Positions 44,671 to 53,179 of a DNA stretch of 64,000 nt are shown in pieces (within the stretch, counting starts at the first letter, position 1; each line of letters starts with the position of its first letter). The notes beneath the pieces were generated by a model that was not told where the DNA came from, made no database searches, and saw nothing but the letters and a program-made list of their open reading frames with translations. The DNA lies in the NCBI RefSeq assembly GCF_007655485.1, contig NZ_VJXQ01000002.1:195802-259801 (forward strand), written 5' to 3'. This stretch comes from Halobellus captivus. Its GTDB lineage: Archaea; Halobacteriota; Halobacteria; Halobacteriales; Haloferacaceae. A program made the translations under genes and the position numbers.

Positions 44671-44855
44671 CATTTTGGAAGAGACTCACGCGCCGCAGCT
44701 ACATCTGCGGCGCACTCGTGAACGAACGAATCGGTAACGAGTGGGATTTGCGCAGCGAGCAAAACTGTGATTTGCGAGTGAGTTCAAATCCCAGTCTCAC
44801 CGCATTTTGAAAGGCTCACTCGCGCCGCAGTTACGTCTGCGGCGCATACGTGAGC
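44650..44855. repeat. duplicated tRNA-Ser 3' end with hairpin (attachment-site-like)
   Basis: Copy 1 starts inside the T arm at 44650 and runs to about 44720; copy 2 starts at 44782 and runs to about 44855. Both contain gttcaaatcccagt, accgcatttt, and a hairpin with identical 9-bp stems gcgccgcag/ctgcggcgc (44690-44713 and 44822-44845) but different six-base loops (ctacat, ttacgt). Copy 2 lost the T stem. This is the pattern left by integration into a tRNA gene. The sequence up to 44983 is AT-rich and holds nothing else I can name. Confidence 0.85.
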
Positions 44856-44983
44856 GACAACGCTTCTGGAATATTCGGGTGTGAGGGGTGATTAAATCCG
44901 ATTAATAACGTTTTAGCGTTCCGACAGGAGACGCATTACAATCCGGATACGTCGCGGTACGTCTCGGTACGCACTGCCAACCA

Positions 44984-45172
44984 ATGAGTCAACGAACGAC
45001 ATTCCGGCCAGACGCCATCGTTGTCGAGGAACGCGCACTCCGCCGGTTTCGGAGTCAAGCAGAGCTGTTAGACGTGAATCGACGGCGGCTGTACGGCTTA
45101 GCGATCGAGTTTGCGGTTACCGACGAGGACGCGTTCCGTGCCTACGTTGAAAATTCCGATCGCTCACGGTGA
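44984..45172 (+). CDS. hypothetical 62-residue protein
   Basis: A short charged protein (MSQRTTFRPDAIVVEERALRR, then RRRLYGLAIEFAVTDEDAFRAYVENSD) without Cys or hydrophobic segment; helical content likely. It starts 130 bp after the tRNA-like repeat, in an AT-rich region, and its stop overlaps a GTG in the next gene's frame, so it is probably co-transcribed with the exported-protein genes downstream. No family recognised. Confidence 0.5.
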   Translation: MSQRTTFRPDAIVVEERALRRFRSQAELLDVNRRRLYGLAIEFAVTDEDAFRAYVENSDRSR

Positions 45173-45201
45173 ACGGCAGTGCCCAACTATTGGTGAATGA
45201 T

Positions 45202-46056
45202 ATGTCAGAAACCAACGAGAATTCGACTCAGCGAACGCAGACGCGGCGCACGGCGCTCAAAGTATTCGGCGGACTCCTCGGTGCTGGAACAACGTCGGCC
45301 GTCGGACTCGGCGTGTTCACCCAGCGCGGGAGCGCCACCGTGAACAACGACGACTTCACGGCGCAGGACGTCACGCTCGAATCTGACGACGGGACCGTTA
45401 CCGAAATCTGGCTCCAACCCGATCTCACATATTCGTGGAGCGGGTTGAATTCCTCGCCCACCGAGACGGAGTTCATCATCGAGGTCAGCACGCCGGACGG
45501 CGGCGTCGCGGAGCTCGGACGCGAAACCGACGACGAAGTCACCACCGGTACGTCGGGCACCGATGCGTACACGTTCGCGAACCGACTCACCCTCATCAGC
45601 GACGGCCCGTGGAGTGCGAGCGATTTCAAACCCGGGACCGACGACACCGAGACGTTCGGTCCGATTACGGTCACCGTCACCGCGAACCTCAAGAACGGGG
45701 ACGATGACTCTCCGTACGTAGACTCGGCGAGCGCGGAGTTCACCGTCACCGTCACGGACAGCGCGGTCCGGTTCGGAGATAGTGACAGCCACGGCATCGA
45801 GGGAGAGGCCCAAACCGGTGGCAGTGCCGGGGGAAGTGAGACAGGAAGCGACGGGGGCGACGCCGATAGCGGTGGCGAGACTGGCGGCGGTGGAGGCGAT
45901 GACGGGAGCGACGGCAACGGCGCCGATGACGATAATAGCGACGGTGAGAGCGGGGAGGAGACTGGCAACAGTGGGGGCGGCCCGCCGGACCATGCGGGCG
46001 GCAACGGTGGGGGCGGTCCGCCGGACCACGCGGGAGGAAACGGTGGAGGCGGATGA
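45202..46056 (+). CDS. Tat-exported protein with Gly/Asp-rich C-terminal tail
   Basis: About 284 residues. The N-terminus QTRRTALKVFGGLLGAGTTSAVGLGVF is a twin-arginine signal with hydrophobic core. Residues 45-200 look like one or two beta-sandwich domains (VTEIWLQPDLTYSWSGLN, ITVTVTANLKN, FTVTVTDSAVRF). From about 205 to the end it is Gly, Asp, Ser and Asn only, finishing with two copies of GPPDHAGGNGGGG. No cell-wall anchor is visible. GTG 45169, overlapping the previous stop, would add 11 residues; ATG 45202 is preceded by ggtga. Likely cell-surface or secreted; function unknown. Confidence 0.7.
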   Translation: MSETNENSTQRTQTRRTALKVFGGLLGAGTTSAVGLGVFTQRGSATVNNDDFTAQDVTLESDDGTVTEIWLQPDLTYSWSGLNSSPTETEFIIEVSTPDGGVAELGRETDDEVTTGTSGTDAYTFANRLTLISDGPWSASDFKPGTDDTETFGPITVTVTANLKNGDDDSPYVDSASAEFTVTVTDSAVRFGDSDSHGIEGEAQTGGSAGGSETGSDGGDADSGGETGGGGGDDGSDGNGADDDNSDGESGEETGNSGGGPPDHAGGNGGGGPPDHAGGNGGGG

Positions 46057-46090
46057 TCGCGGCGTCTCGTACGCAGTTTGAATCCCGCTT

Positions 46091-46603
46091 ATGACCGAGC
46101 ACGTAGAGCGACAGTGGGTGTTCGCCGCGGTTCTGGTAATCGCTGCGATGGGCGTTGTATTCGCCGCATCACTGACCTCAGACCCGTCTCCATCGTCCAC
46201 GCCCCCATCCGAGGAGGTGGCACCGCCCACGACTTCGGTACCTACCTCGGCGGCCGACGAGACGGCAGCGCCCACTGAACCGGAGCCGGTTACGACCTCT
46301 GGACCGTCGACCCGTTCGCCAACTCCGCATCGAACGCCGACGACCCGCACGATGCAATCAGGCGAAGGGCCTGTGAACGGGGAAACGGCGGATGGAGAAA
46401 GTGCGGACGGGGGAAATCCGGACGACGGGACGGCGGACGGAGTGGATGCGGGTGATGGAACGACGGACGGAGAGAATCCGGACGACGGAGCGTCGGACGG
46501 GGGAACGGCAGATGGTGGAGATACGGACGGAGAGAATACTGATAGTGAACAGACGGACCGAGGGAGCAACGTCGGTGGCGATGCGGGAACCGGCGGCCAG
46601 TGA
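46091..46603 (+). CDS. membrane-anchored low-complexity protein
   Basis: 170 residues. One N-terminal helix (WVFAAVLVIAAMGVVFAASL, about 9-28) is the only hydrophobic segment; the rest is Pro/Thr/Ser-rich (30-85) and then Asp/Gly-rich with repeats of the DGxxADG and NPDDG kind (95-150). It probably shows a flexible, possibly glycosylated, stalk outside the membrane. It begins 34 bp after the exported protein gene, so the two may form a surface pair. Function unknown. Confidence 0.6.
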   Translation: MTEHVERQWVFAAVLVIAAMGVVFAASLTSDPSPSSTPPSEEVAPPTTSVPTSAADETAAPTEPEPVTTSGPSTRSPTPHRTPTTRTMQSGEGPVNGETADGESADGGNPDDGTADGVDAGDGTTDGENPDDGASDGGTADGGDTDGENTDSEQTDRGSNVGGDAGTGGQ

Positions 46604-46709
46604 AGGTGTAATCGCGATTCCGACATCGCCGAGCGAGGGGCGTCGGATCGCAGCGCGATCTCGCAGAGCGATGCGTAACGGCTTTGCCGTGCCCTCCCAA
46701 CACGCGGGT

Positions 46710-47030
46710 ATGGACTGGCCACACGACCCCGACGGCGAGGAGGGATCGGAGGGTAGACGCAAGTACGGCCACGCCGTGATCGCGAAGAAGGTCGACGAGG
46801 CGGAAGACTTCCCGCTCTCTCGCGACGAGTTTGTGGAGGAGTACGGCGAGGATCCCGTTCGGCTCGACTACGAACGCGTCGTCTCCGTCGCGGAGATCTT
46901 CGAGCACGTCGAGGAATCGGAGTTCGAGGATCTCATCGCGATGCACAAGGCGGTCGGTCGCGCGATGCGCGAGAACGGCTACTGGTTCTACGAAGGCGCC
47001 GAAACGTTCGTCGACGCTAACGAGGCCTGA
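46710..47030 (+). CDS. DUF5785-like haloarchaeal protein
   Basis: A 106-residue soluble acidic protein: MDWPHDPDGEEGSEGRRKYGHAVIAKKVDEAEDFPLSRDEF, then DLIAMHKAVGRAMRENGYWFYEGAETFVDA. I recognise this as a conserved haloarchaeal family (DUF5785) without known function. Start at ATG 46710; the frame is open upstream but overlaps the previous gene. Convergent with the permease gene. Confidence 0.75.
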   Translation: MDWPHDPDGEEGSEGRRKYGHAVIAKKVDEAEDFPLSRDEFVEEYGEDPVRLDYERVVSVAEIFEHVEESEFEDLIAMHKAVGRAMRENGYWFYEGAETFVDANEA

Positions 47031-47050
47031 TCGGCCGCGTCGTCGACGAC

Positions 47051-49285
47051 TTACCGACTATCGCCGAGCAGTCGCTCCCAGAGCGACCGGTCTCTGGCCT
47101 TCTCGGCGAGCAGAACGGAGCATTCGACCTCCTCGATGACGTCGAGGACGAGCGTGCCCCGGACGAGGCGTGACAGCAGTCCCCGCTCGGTCGCGCCGAC
47201 AACCAGCATCGAGGCATCTCTGGCGTGGCGTTCGATCGCTCCCTCGACGTCTCCGGTTTCGACGATCAACGTCGAATCGGAGAGGCCGTGCTCTTCCGCC
47301 CACTCTTCGAGGAAGGCCCGACCGGCCGCCTCGTCGGCGGCGACGTGCAACAGCGACACCTCCGAACCGTACTCCTGACGAAGCGCGCCGACGATGGCCG
47401 CCGAGAGGTCCGAATCCGGGCCGCCAGCCGTCGGAAGCAGGATCTTCGAAGGGTCGAATCCGCGGTTCTTCAGCACCAGGAAGTCACAGGGCAGCGCCGA
47501 CGCGAGTTCGTCGATAGCGGTCTCTGCGCGTCCCGGCGCGCCGTGGGAGTCCGGCCCCCAGCCCATCACCGTCAGGTCGGCGTCGTACGTCTTCGCGGCG
47601 TCGAAGATGCCCTCGAAGCTCTGGTGGGAGAGCACCGTGTGCGTTTCTACCGGGACGTCGAACGTCTCCGCGTCCGCGCGGGCACGGTCGAGGAGGTTAT
47701 GTGACGCCGAGAAATCCCATTTCTCCCGTGCGGATTCGAGCGCCGTCTGATCCGGAACGGTTTCGATGTGGACGGCCACGAGCGTGCCGCTTCGCTGCTT
47801 CGCGACCGCGCTGGCGAGGGTAATCAAGTCGGTCTCGTGGGCGGGGTTGGCGAGTGGAACCATTACGCGATAGTCGCCGCCGTCCGGTTGCACCGATGTC
47901 GCGGCCGAGACCGCCGCGTCGGGCATCTCCTCTGAACGGTGCAGAATGTACTTTCCGAGAATCCCCTGCTTCGTCGCTTTTCCGCGGGCGTACACGAGAT
48001 ACCAGAGTGCGGCGAAGACGGCGAACCCGGCGGCCAGGAGGATAATCGCCGGTGCGAAGAACGCGATCAGCGCGAACGACGCGATCGCGCCGGCGATCGG
48101 AACGATCGGGTAGAGCGGAATCCGATAGTCCGGTTGGTACTCCTCGGGGTCGGCGACGCGCATCACGATCAACGCGAAGTTGAGGAGGCCGTAGATGATG
48201 AGATGCAGGACGCTCCCCGCCGTCGCGAGCGTCTCGACGTCGGCGACGACGATGAACAGCAGGATGAACGCGCCGGTCAGGCCGATCGAGCGGTACGGCG
48301 TGCCGAACCGCGGGTGAATCTCGTTGAGCTCCTTGCTCACGATGCTGTCGCGCCCCATCGCGAAGTTGATCCGCGAGGACGCGAGGATCGAGGCGTTCGC
48401 CGACGACGCCGTCGCCAACAGCCCCCCGAACAGCATCGCCGCGGCACCGACCGGACCGATCAGGATCCGCGCGACGTCGACGACGGCGGTGTCGTTGCCA
48501 GCGACGAGGCTGTTGTCGACCGCGGCGAGAATCGTCAAGAGAACCAGCGCGTACACCGTCGTGACGATGAGAACGCTGCCGATGACGGCACGCGGGAGGT
48601 TCTTTCCGGGATCTTTGATCTCCTCGGCGACCGAGGTGATCTGAACGAACCCGAGGTAGGAAACGAATATGAGCCCGGTCACCGGAAGCAGCGGGCTGAT
48701 GCCCTTCTCCGGCGGTACAATCGGCGTGAGCGAGGAGAGATTCGCGTTCATCAGCCCGAAAGTCGTGAACACAGCCAAGATTCCGACGAGCGTGATGACG
48801 ATGATATTCTGCAGTCGCCCGGTCTCTTTCGCGCCGACGTAATTGACGAAGATGAACAGTCCGCCCCCTGCGATGGCGACGATCTTGACGGCCGACAGCG
48901 TGAACCCGCCGAGCGAGAGCGACGGGACCGGGAGGAACGTCGTGACGTACTGCCCGAACCCGACCATATAGAACGCCGAGGCGAACGCCAGCCCCATCCA
49001 GTTGCCCCACCCCGCGATGCTTCCGAACAGCGGGCCGAGCGCGTGGTTGATGTAGTAGTACGCGCCGCCGGATTTCGGCATCGCTGTTCCCAGTTCTGAA
49101 GCCGAAAGCGCTGTCAAGAGCGCGATCCCACCGCCGAGGACGAACGCGCCCGCTGCGAGTGGACCGGCCTGTTCGACCGCTGCGCCGGGGAGAACGAAGA
49201 TCCCAGCGCCGATCATCGTTCCGACACCGATGGTGAGCGCGGCGAGGGGGCCGAGGTCCTTCGCGAGTTCCTCCTCTCCGCTCAC
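47051..49285 (-). CDS. APC-superfamily permease fused to two UspA domains
   Basis: 744 residues. The first about 440 form a 12-helix amino acid-polyamine-organocation permease (LTIGVGTMIGAGIFVLPGAA, GGAYYYINHALGP, FVSYLGFVQITSVAEEIKDP). The last 290 hold two UspA-type domains: about 475-610 (VMVPLANPAHE and DADLTVMGWGPDSHGAPGRAE) and 610-735 (ILLPTAGGPDSDL and ASMLVVGATERGLLSRLVRGT). The second keeps the nucleotide-binding G-x2-G-x9-G pattern loosely. These fusions are frequent in haloarchaea; substrate unknown. GTG 49285 follows a 56-bp duplication of the upstream uspA end. Confidence 0.88.
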   Translation of the reverse strand: MSGEEELAKDLGPLAALTIGVGTMIGAGIFVLPGAAVEQAGPLAAGAFVLGGGIALLTALSASELGTAMPKSGGAYYYINHALGPLFGSIAGWGNWMGLAFASAFYMVGFGQYVTTFLPVPSLSLGGFTLSAVKIVAIAGGGLFIFVNYVGAKETGRLQNIIVITLVGILAVFTTFGLMNANLSSLTPIVPPEKGISPLLPVTGLIFVSYLGFVQITSVAEEIKDPGKNLPRAVIGSVLIVTTVYALVLLTILAAVDNSLVAGNDTAVVDVARILIGPVGAAAMLFGGLLATASSANASILASSRINFAMGRDSIVSKELNEIHPRFGTPYRSIGLTGAFILLFIVVADVETLATAGSVLHLIIYGLLNFALIVMRVADPEEYQPDYRIPLYPIVPIAGAIASFALIAFFAPAIILLAAGFAVFAALWYLVYARGKATKQGILGKYILHRSEEMPDAAVSAATSVQPDGGDYRVMVPLANPAHETDLITLASAVAKQRSGTLVAVHIETVPDQTALESAREKWDFSASHNLLDRARADAETFDVPVETHTVLSHQSFEGIFDAAKTYDADLTVMGWGPDSHGAPGRAETAIDELASALPCDFLVLKNRGFDPSKILLPTAGGPDSDLSAAIVGALRQEYGSEVSLLHVAADEAAGRAFLEEWAEEHGLSDSTLIVETGDVEGAIERHARDASMLVVGATERGLLSRLVRGTLVLDVIEEVECSVLLAEKARDRSLWERLLGDSR

Positions 49286-49354
49286 GCGTCGTCACCTCCG
49301 TGTTGTCGGGACGTGAGGAGGGAGGAGTACTCTCCGCTCACGCGTCGTCACCTT
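49274..49354. repeat. 56-bp offset duplication at the uspA/permease junction
   Basis: ctctccgctcacgcgtcgtc begins at 49274 and again at 49330. One copy holds the permease GTG start, the other the uspA stop; in both the stop-type tga lies within gtgagc. The ancestral junction was probably a GTGA overlap that was split by a tandem duplication. Confidence 0.7.
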
Positions 49355-49817
49355 GTTTTGTGCCGTCTGATTCGTCTGCGAGCTCGTCGCTCGGGAACAC
49401 GATAACCGGGATCTCGCTTTCGGTCGTCAGCGCCTCTCGGGTATCGCCGCTAAAGAGATCCCACCACGACTTGCCGCCGCGCGGGGTGAACACGATCGCC
49501 GTCGCGTCAAGCGTGTCAGAGGCGGCGAGGATCGTCTCTGCGACGTCGGTCCCGTATTGGAGTTCGGTATCGACGTCGACGCCAGCGTCCGCGGCCGCGG
49601 TGCGGACGCGCTCGAAGATGTCCTCGGCTACCTCTTCGCGCTGCGAAACCGGCGCTTTGTCCGGTGCGCCACCGGCCTTCTCGATCACGTGGAGAACGAT
49701 CGCTCTGCCGCCAGCCGCGGCCACGTGCGGAAACGCGAGCGCCCCCGTTCGGTCGGCATCCTCAACGTTCGCGACGGGGAGCAGCGGACGGGCGAACAAC
49801 TCGCTGTCCTCAGTCAT
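49338..49817 (-). CDS. UspA-family protein upstream of the permease
   Basis: 159 residues. Unlike the usual family it has no clear N-terminal VAVD strand; instead FARPLLPVANVEDADRTGALAFPH begins the domain, and the C-terminal block reads TLDATAIVFTPRGGKSWWDLFSGDTREALTTESEIPVIVFP. The G-x2-G loop is replaced by GGKSWWDLFSGDT. It is transcribed with the APC-UspA fusion and may regulate that transporter. Confidence 0.78.
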   Translation of the reverse strand: MTEDSELFARPLLPVANVEDADRTGALAFPHVAAAGGRAIVLHVIEKAGGAPDKAPVSQREEVAEDIFERVRTAAADAGVDVDTELQYGTDVAETILAASDTLDATAIVFTPRGGKSWWDLFSGDTREALTTESEIPVIVFPSDELADESDGTKQGDDA

Positions 49818-50062
49818 CGGCGAGAGCGGTCAACCACGTTCTTCTCACGGCAGTTCCGGTGCTGCTGCGATCTGTGTCGGTCGCGTCGGTCCCCACCGAT
49901 CGGCGGCGTCCGGGTCGATATGTCGCCCGGAGCGGGCGTTGTCTATAGAGAGGAGACACTCCGTGTGCGGTCATACGACGAGGTTACGGCGTCATCGGGT
50001 ATAGTGGTTCTCACTCCGCTCCGATCGAAGAGTGGGGGACGCGGTCGCCGTCGTAGAACGCG

Positions 50063-50461
50063 TTAGACCGCCGACACCCACGCCCGATAGCCCTCGTCGC
50101 GACCGTACACCTCTTTGAACACCCGGTCGGCGAAGGCGGCGAGTCGGTTCGCGTCCGAACGGGCGGTGATCCGAACGTTCGTTCCCTCCGCCTCGTCGGG
50201 CGATTCCAACTCGTCGATCCGAAACGCCGGGAAGTCGTCGACGACGGCTTTCAGTCGGTCGAGTTCGTCGCCGTGGACGTCGAGGTTGAACGTCTTATCG
50301 GCGAACTGGATCCACGGTGCGGGCGACTCCTCACCGTCGAGGTCGGGGTCGTGGTCGGCTTCGAGCGTCGCGAACGCGCTTCCGCGGGTCCGGTGGGCCG
50401 TGATCGCCTCTGCGAACAGCTTCTGTCGTTCACGGGGATCGTCGGCGTCGAATCTGGTCAT
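50063..50461 (-). CDS. hypothetical soluble protein
   Basis: 132 residues, acidic, starting MTRFDADDPRERQKLFAEAITAHRTRGS, with WIQFADKTFNLDVHGDELDRLKAVVDDFPAFRI in the middle and FADRVFKEVYGRDEGYRAWV at the end. No Cys, no membrane segment. It looks like a conserved haloarchaeal protein with an alpha-beta layout, but I cannot name the family. Divergent from adk. Confidence 0.65.
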   Translation of the reverse strand: MTRFDADDPRERQKLFAEAITAHRTRGSAFATLEADHDPDLDGEESPAPWIQFADKTFNLDVHGDELDRLKAVVDDFPAFRIDELESPDEAEGTNVRITARSDANRLAAFADRVFKEVYGRDEGYRAWVSAV

Positions 50462-50585
50462 ACTAGCGTATATCGCGCTGGAGGCGTGAAAAGTCGCCGA
50501 TTACGCCCGCGTGGTACCGTTACGGTCGTGCGAGAACCATTGCAGCCGCGTCGGCGTCTCCGTGGGCGTGCGGGAATCACCGCTA

Positions 50586-50634
50586 TCTCACGGACGCGTT
50601 TCTTCAACCTGTCTCACGGACGCGTTTCTTCAAC
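50586..50634. repeat. two 26-bp tandem repeats before the adk TATA box
   Basis: tctcacggacgcgtttcttc plus aac begins at 50586 and at 50612. The second copy ends directly at the TATA-like gttatacg (50635-50642), which is about 26 nt before the adk ATG. The arrangement copies that of the lhr promoter. Confidence 0.8.
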
Positions 50635-50642
50635 GTTATACG
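50635..50642 (+). promoter_or_regulatory. adk promoter TATA-like box
   Basis: gttatacg, 26 nt before the ATG at 50665; implies a leaderless adk transcript. Confidence 0.5.
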
Positions 50643-50664
50643 GGCGGACGCAGACTGGTGCGAT

Positions 50665-51303
50665 ATGGGCAAGCACATCTTGCTTCTGGGCCCCCCGGGT
50701 GCCGGGAAGGGAACGCAGTCGAAGCGTCTCGCCGCCGAGTTCGGTCTGGAACACGTCACGACCGGTGACGCGCTCCGCGGCAACAAGGGGATGGACATCA
50801 GCGATATGGACACCGAGTACGACACGCCGGGCGAGTACATGGACGCTGGCGAACTCGTCCCCGACGCGGTCGTCAACGCCATCGTCGAGGAGGCGCTCAC
50901 GAGCGCCGACGGCTACGTCCTCGACGGCTACCCGCGGAACCTCGAACAGGCCAAAGAACTCTCGGGGATGACCGACCTCGACGCAGTCGTCTACCTCGCC
51001 GTCGATAACGACGAACTCGTCGACCGCCTGACCGGACGCCGCGTCTGTCCGGACTGCGGGGCGAGCTACCACGTCGAGTTCGAGCCACCGGAGGAATCCG
51101 GCGTCTGCGACGAGTGCGGTGCCGAACTCGTTCAGCGCGACGACGACACCGAGGAGACTGTCCGCGAGCGACTCCGCGTCTACGAGGCGAACACCGCGCC
51201 GGTGATCGAGCACTACCGCGACGAGGGCGTCCTCGTCGAGGTCGACGGTGAGGGAACCCCCGAGGAAGTCTTCGCGGCGATTGTCGACGTCGTCGACGAG
51301 TAG
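50665..51303 (+). CDS. adk: adenylate kinase
   Basis: Interconverts AMP, ADP and ATP. 212 residues: P-loop [23 protein letters not shown]-binding [12 protein letters not shown] and [12 protein letters not shown], and a LID domain with a four-Cys zinc site ([25 protein letters not shown]), so this is the bacterial-type long zinc-LID form. First gene of the adk-DUF106-cmk-cbf5 run on the plus strand, each with its own spacing of 100-230 bp. Confidence 0.97.
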   Translation: MGKHILLLGPPGAGKGTQSKRLAAEFGLEHVTTGDALRGNKGMDISDMDTEYDTPGEYMDAGELVPDAVVNAIVEEALTSADGYVLDGYPRNLEQAKELSGMTDLDAVVYLAVDNDELVDRLTGRRVCPDCGASYHVEFEPPEESGVCDECGAELVQRDDDTEETVRERLRVYEANTAPVIEHYRDEGVLVEVDGEGTPEEVFAAIVDVVDE

Positions 51304-51528
51304 GGCGGCAATACGACGCGGTGTGGTCGCCGCTCACATCGAAATCAGGTTTTCTCCCACCGAGTCGCAGTTTCCGCCTAGTCACATATTCCATCTCGAT
51401 AGTGATCCAACCGCCTCTTTCGCCCGCCTTGGAGCCTTTCGAGCGTGTTCGTCGCGTCAACGCCAGATCGACGGCTGACGGACGGAGACTAAAAGCTTCA
51501 TAACCGATGGGCGGCTACCTCCGGGAAG

Positions 51529-52455
51529 ATGCCACGAATCGAATCGAAGGTTCGCACCCTCGTCTCGGACGACGACGGGATGCGTGAGGCCGTCGAAACG
51601 GTCCTCGATCGGACCGGCGACGGCGAGAACGAGGTCACGTGGCTGGACGTGAAGGGCGATATCACGTCCGGTCAGTGGGGCCGCCTCATCGAGAAGGAGA
51701 TTCTCGTCGAGGGCGACGAGGGGTTCCGCGTGGCCGACGCCGAGGCGACTCGGGCGGGACTGGACCCCAAATCGGGCTCGTCGGGAGTGAGCGCCGGGAG
51801 CGCGACCGAAATCCCGGACGACGACGAGTCCTCGTGGTCGAAGTACGACAAGGGCGCGGCGCTCGTCACGGTCGGCCTCTTCGTCGGGTACTCCTGGAAG
51901 CCGCTCCGGGACCTCATCGGCACCGCGATGGACGTGCCGCTGAGCCCGCTCCAGGAGATGCTGCCGTTCTACGCGGTCGTGATGATCCTCGCGCTCGCGA
52001 CCGGGTTGTACTCGACGCTGCTGCAGGCGAACCTGATGGATATGGACAAGATGTCCGCCTACCAGGAACGGATGAAAGACATCCAAGAACGCCGCAAAGA
52101 GGCGAAAGAGGCTGGCGATGACGACGCCCTCGACGCGATCCAAGAAGAGCAGATGGAAGCGATGGGCGATCAACTCGGGATGTTCAAAGAGCAGTTCCGC
52201 CCGATGGTGTGGATCATGTTCTTTACCATCCCGGTGTTCCTGTGGATGTACTGGTCGATCGGCGTCGGGGCGAACGCCAGCGCCCAGGTCCCGCTGGACT
52301 CGCTCGTGTTGCCCCTCGCCGGTGAGGTCGAGTGGACGGAATCGGTTATCGGGCCGATTCAGGCGTGGATTGTCTGGTACTTCCTCTGCTCGATGGGCTT
52401 CACCCAGATCATTCGGAAGAGCCTCAACATCGACATCTCGCCGACGACGAGCTAA
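51529..52455 (+). CDS. DUF106 membrane protein, EMC3/YidC-Oxa1 superfamily
   Basis: 308 residues. An N-terminal soluble region (1-100, acidic) precedes three or four membrane helices: KGAALVTVGLFVGYSWKPLRD, LPFYAVVMILALATGLYSTLLQANLMD, MVWIMFFTIPVFLWMYWSIG and a last helix before SMGFTQIIRKSLNI. Between the second and third is a charged coiled coil (KMSAYQERMKDIQERRKEAKEA), the hallmark of archaeal DUF106 proteins, which are related to YidC, Get1 and EMC3 membrane insertases. It probably inserts or folds membrane proteins. TATA-like ttcataac at about 51499 supports a leaderless start. Confidence 0.9.
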   Translation: MPRIESKVRTLVSDDDGMREAVETVLDRTGDGENEVTWLDVKGDITSGQWGRLIEKEILVEGDEGFRVADAEATRAGLDPKSGSSGVSAGSATEIPDDDESSWSKYDKGAALVTVGLFVGYSWKPLRDLIGTAMDVPLSPLQEMLPFYAVVMILALATGLYSTLLQANLMDMDKMSAYQERMKDIQERRKEAKEAGDDDALDAIQEEQMEAMGDQLGMFKEQFRPMVWIMFFTIPVFLWMYWSIGVGANASAQVPLDSLVLPLAGEVEWTESVIGPIQAWIVWYFLCSMGFTQIIRKSLNIDISPTTS

Positions 52456-52560
52456 TCGGCGCGTCACTCGCCCACACGCGGCACACGCTCCGGGGCGTAC
52501 AGCCCTCGCTTTCCGAGACGTAAAGACAACCTCTTTTAGGCGCCTTCCCGCAGAGAGAGT

Positions 52561-53139
52561 ATGTTGGTAACCGTCTCTGGCCCGCCGGGGGCCGGAAAGA
52601 GTACGACCGTCAGTGCTCTCGCCGAGGCGTTCGATCTGGAACACGTCAGCGGCGGCGACATCTTTCGCACGCTCGCTGACGAACGCGGGATGACCGCCGT
52701 GGAGTTCAACAGGCTCGCGGAGGACGACGACCAGATCGACCGCGACCTGGACCGTCGGCTGCGAACGGTCGCCCTCGAACGCGACGACGTGTTGTTGGAA
52801 TCGCGGCTCGCCGGGTGGCTCGCGGGCGATGCCGCCGACTTCAGACTGTGGCTCAACGCGCCGCTGTCGGTCCGCGCCGCCCGAATCGCCGAACGCGAGG
52901 ATAAATCCGTGGAGACCGCGTTCGAGGAGACCCGCGAACGCGAGGAGAGCGAAGCGCTGCGCTACCGCGAGTACTACAACATCGACATCACGGACCTCTC
53001 GATCTACGATATCGCACTGAACACCGGTCGCTGGAGCGCGGCGGACGTCCCGGAGATCCTGACCGCCGCCGTTCGAGCCTACGACGCGAGCACCGACGAA
53101 GGCAAGTACCCCGTCGAGGGCGTCGACTACGACTTCTGA
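52561..53139 (+). CDS. cmk: (d)CMP kinase, archaeal type
   Basis: 192 residues; phosphorylates CMP/dCMP. P-loop [56 protein letters not shown] and [21 protein letters not shown] are typical of archaeal cytidylate kinase. A TATA-like ttttagg lies close upstream. It lies between DUF106 and cbf5, the usual haloarchaeal order. Confidence 0.94.
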   Translation: MLVTVSGPPGAGKSTTVSALAEAFDLEHVSGGDIFRTLADERGMTAVEFNRLAEDDDQIDRDLDRRLRTVALERDDVLLESRLAGWLAGDAADFRLWLNAPLSVRAARIAEREDKSVETAFEETREREESEALRYREYYNIDITDLSIYDIALNTGRWSAADVPEILTAAVRAYDASTDEGKYPVEGVDYDF

Positions 53140-53179
53140 CGATGACGGGATCGCACTCGGCGTACGGGGGTCGGTGACG

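Noticed and set aside
45205..46722. 505-codon minus-strand frame opposite the exported-protein genes
   Set aside because: Ser/Pro-rich translation of the complement of Gly/Asp repeats; the plus strand has signal peptides and start signals.
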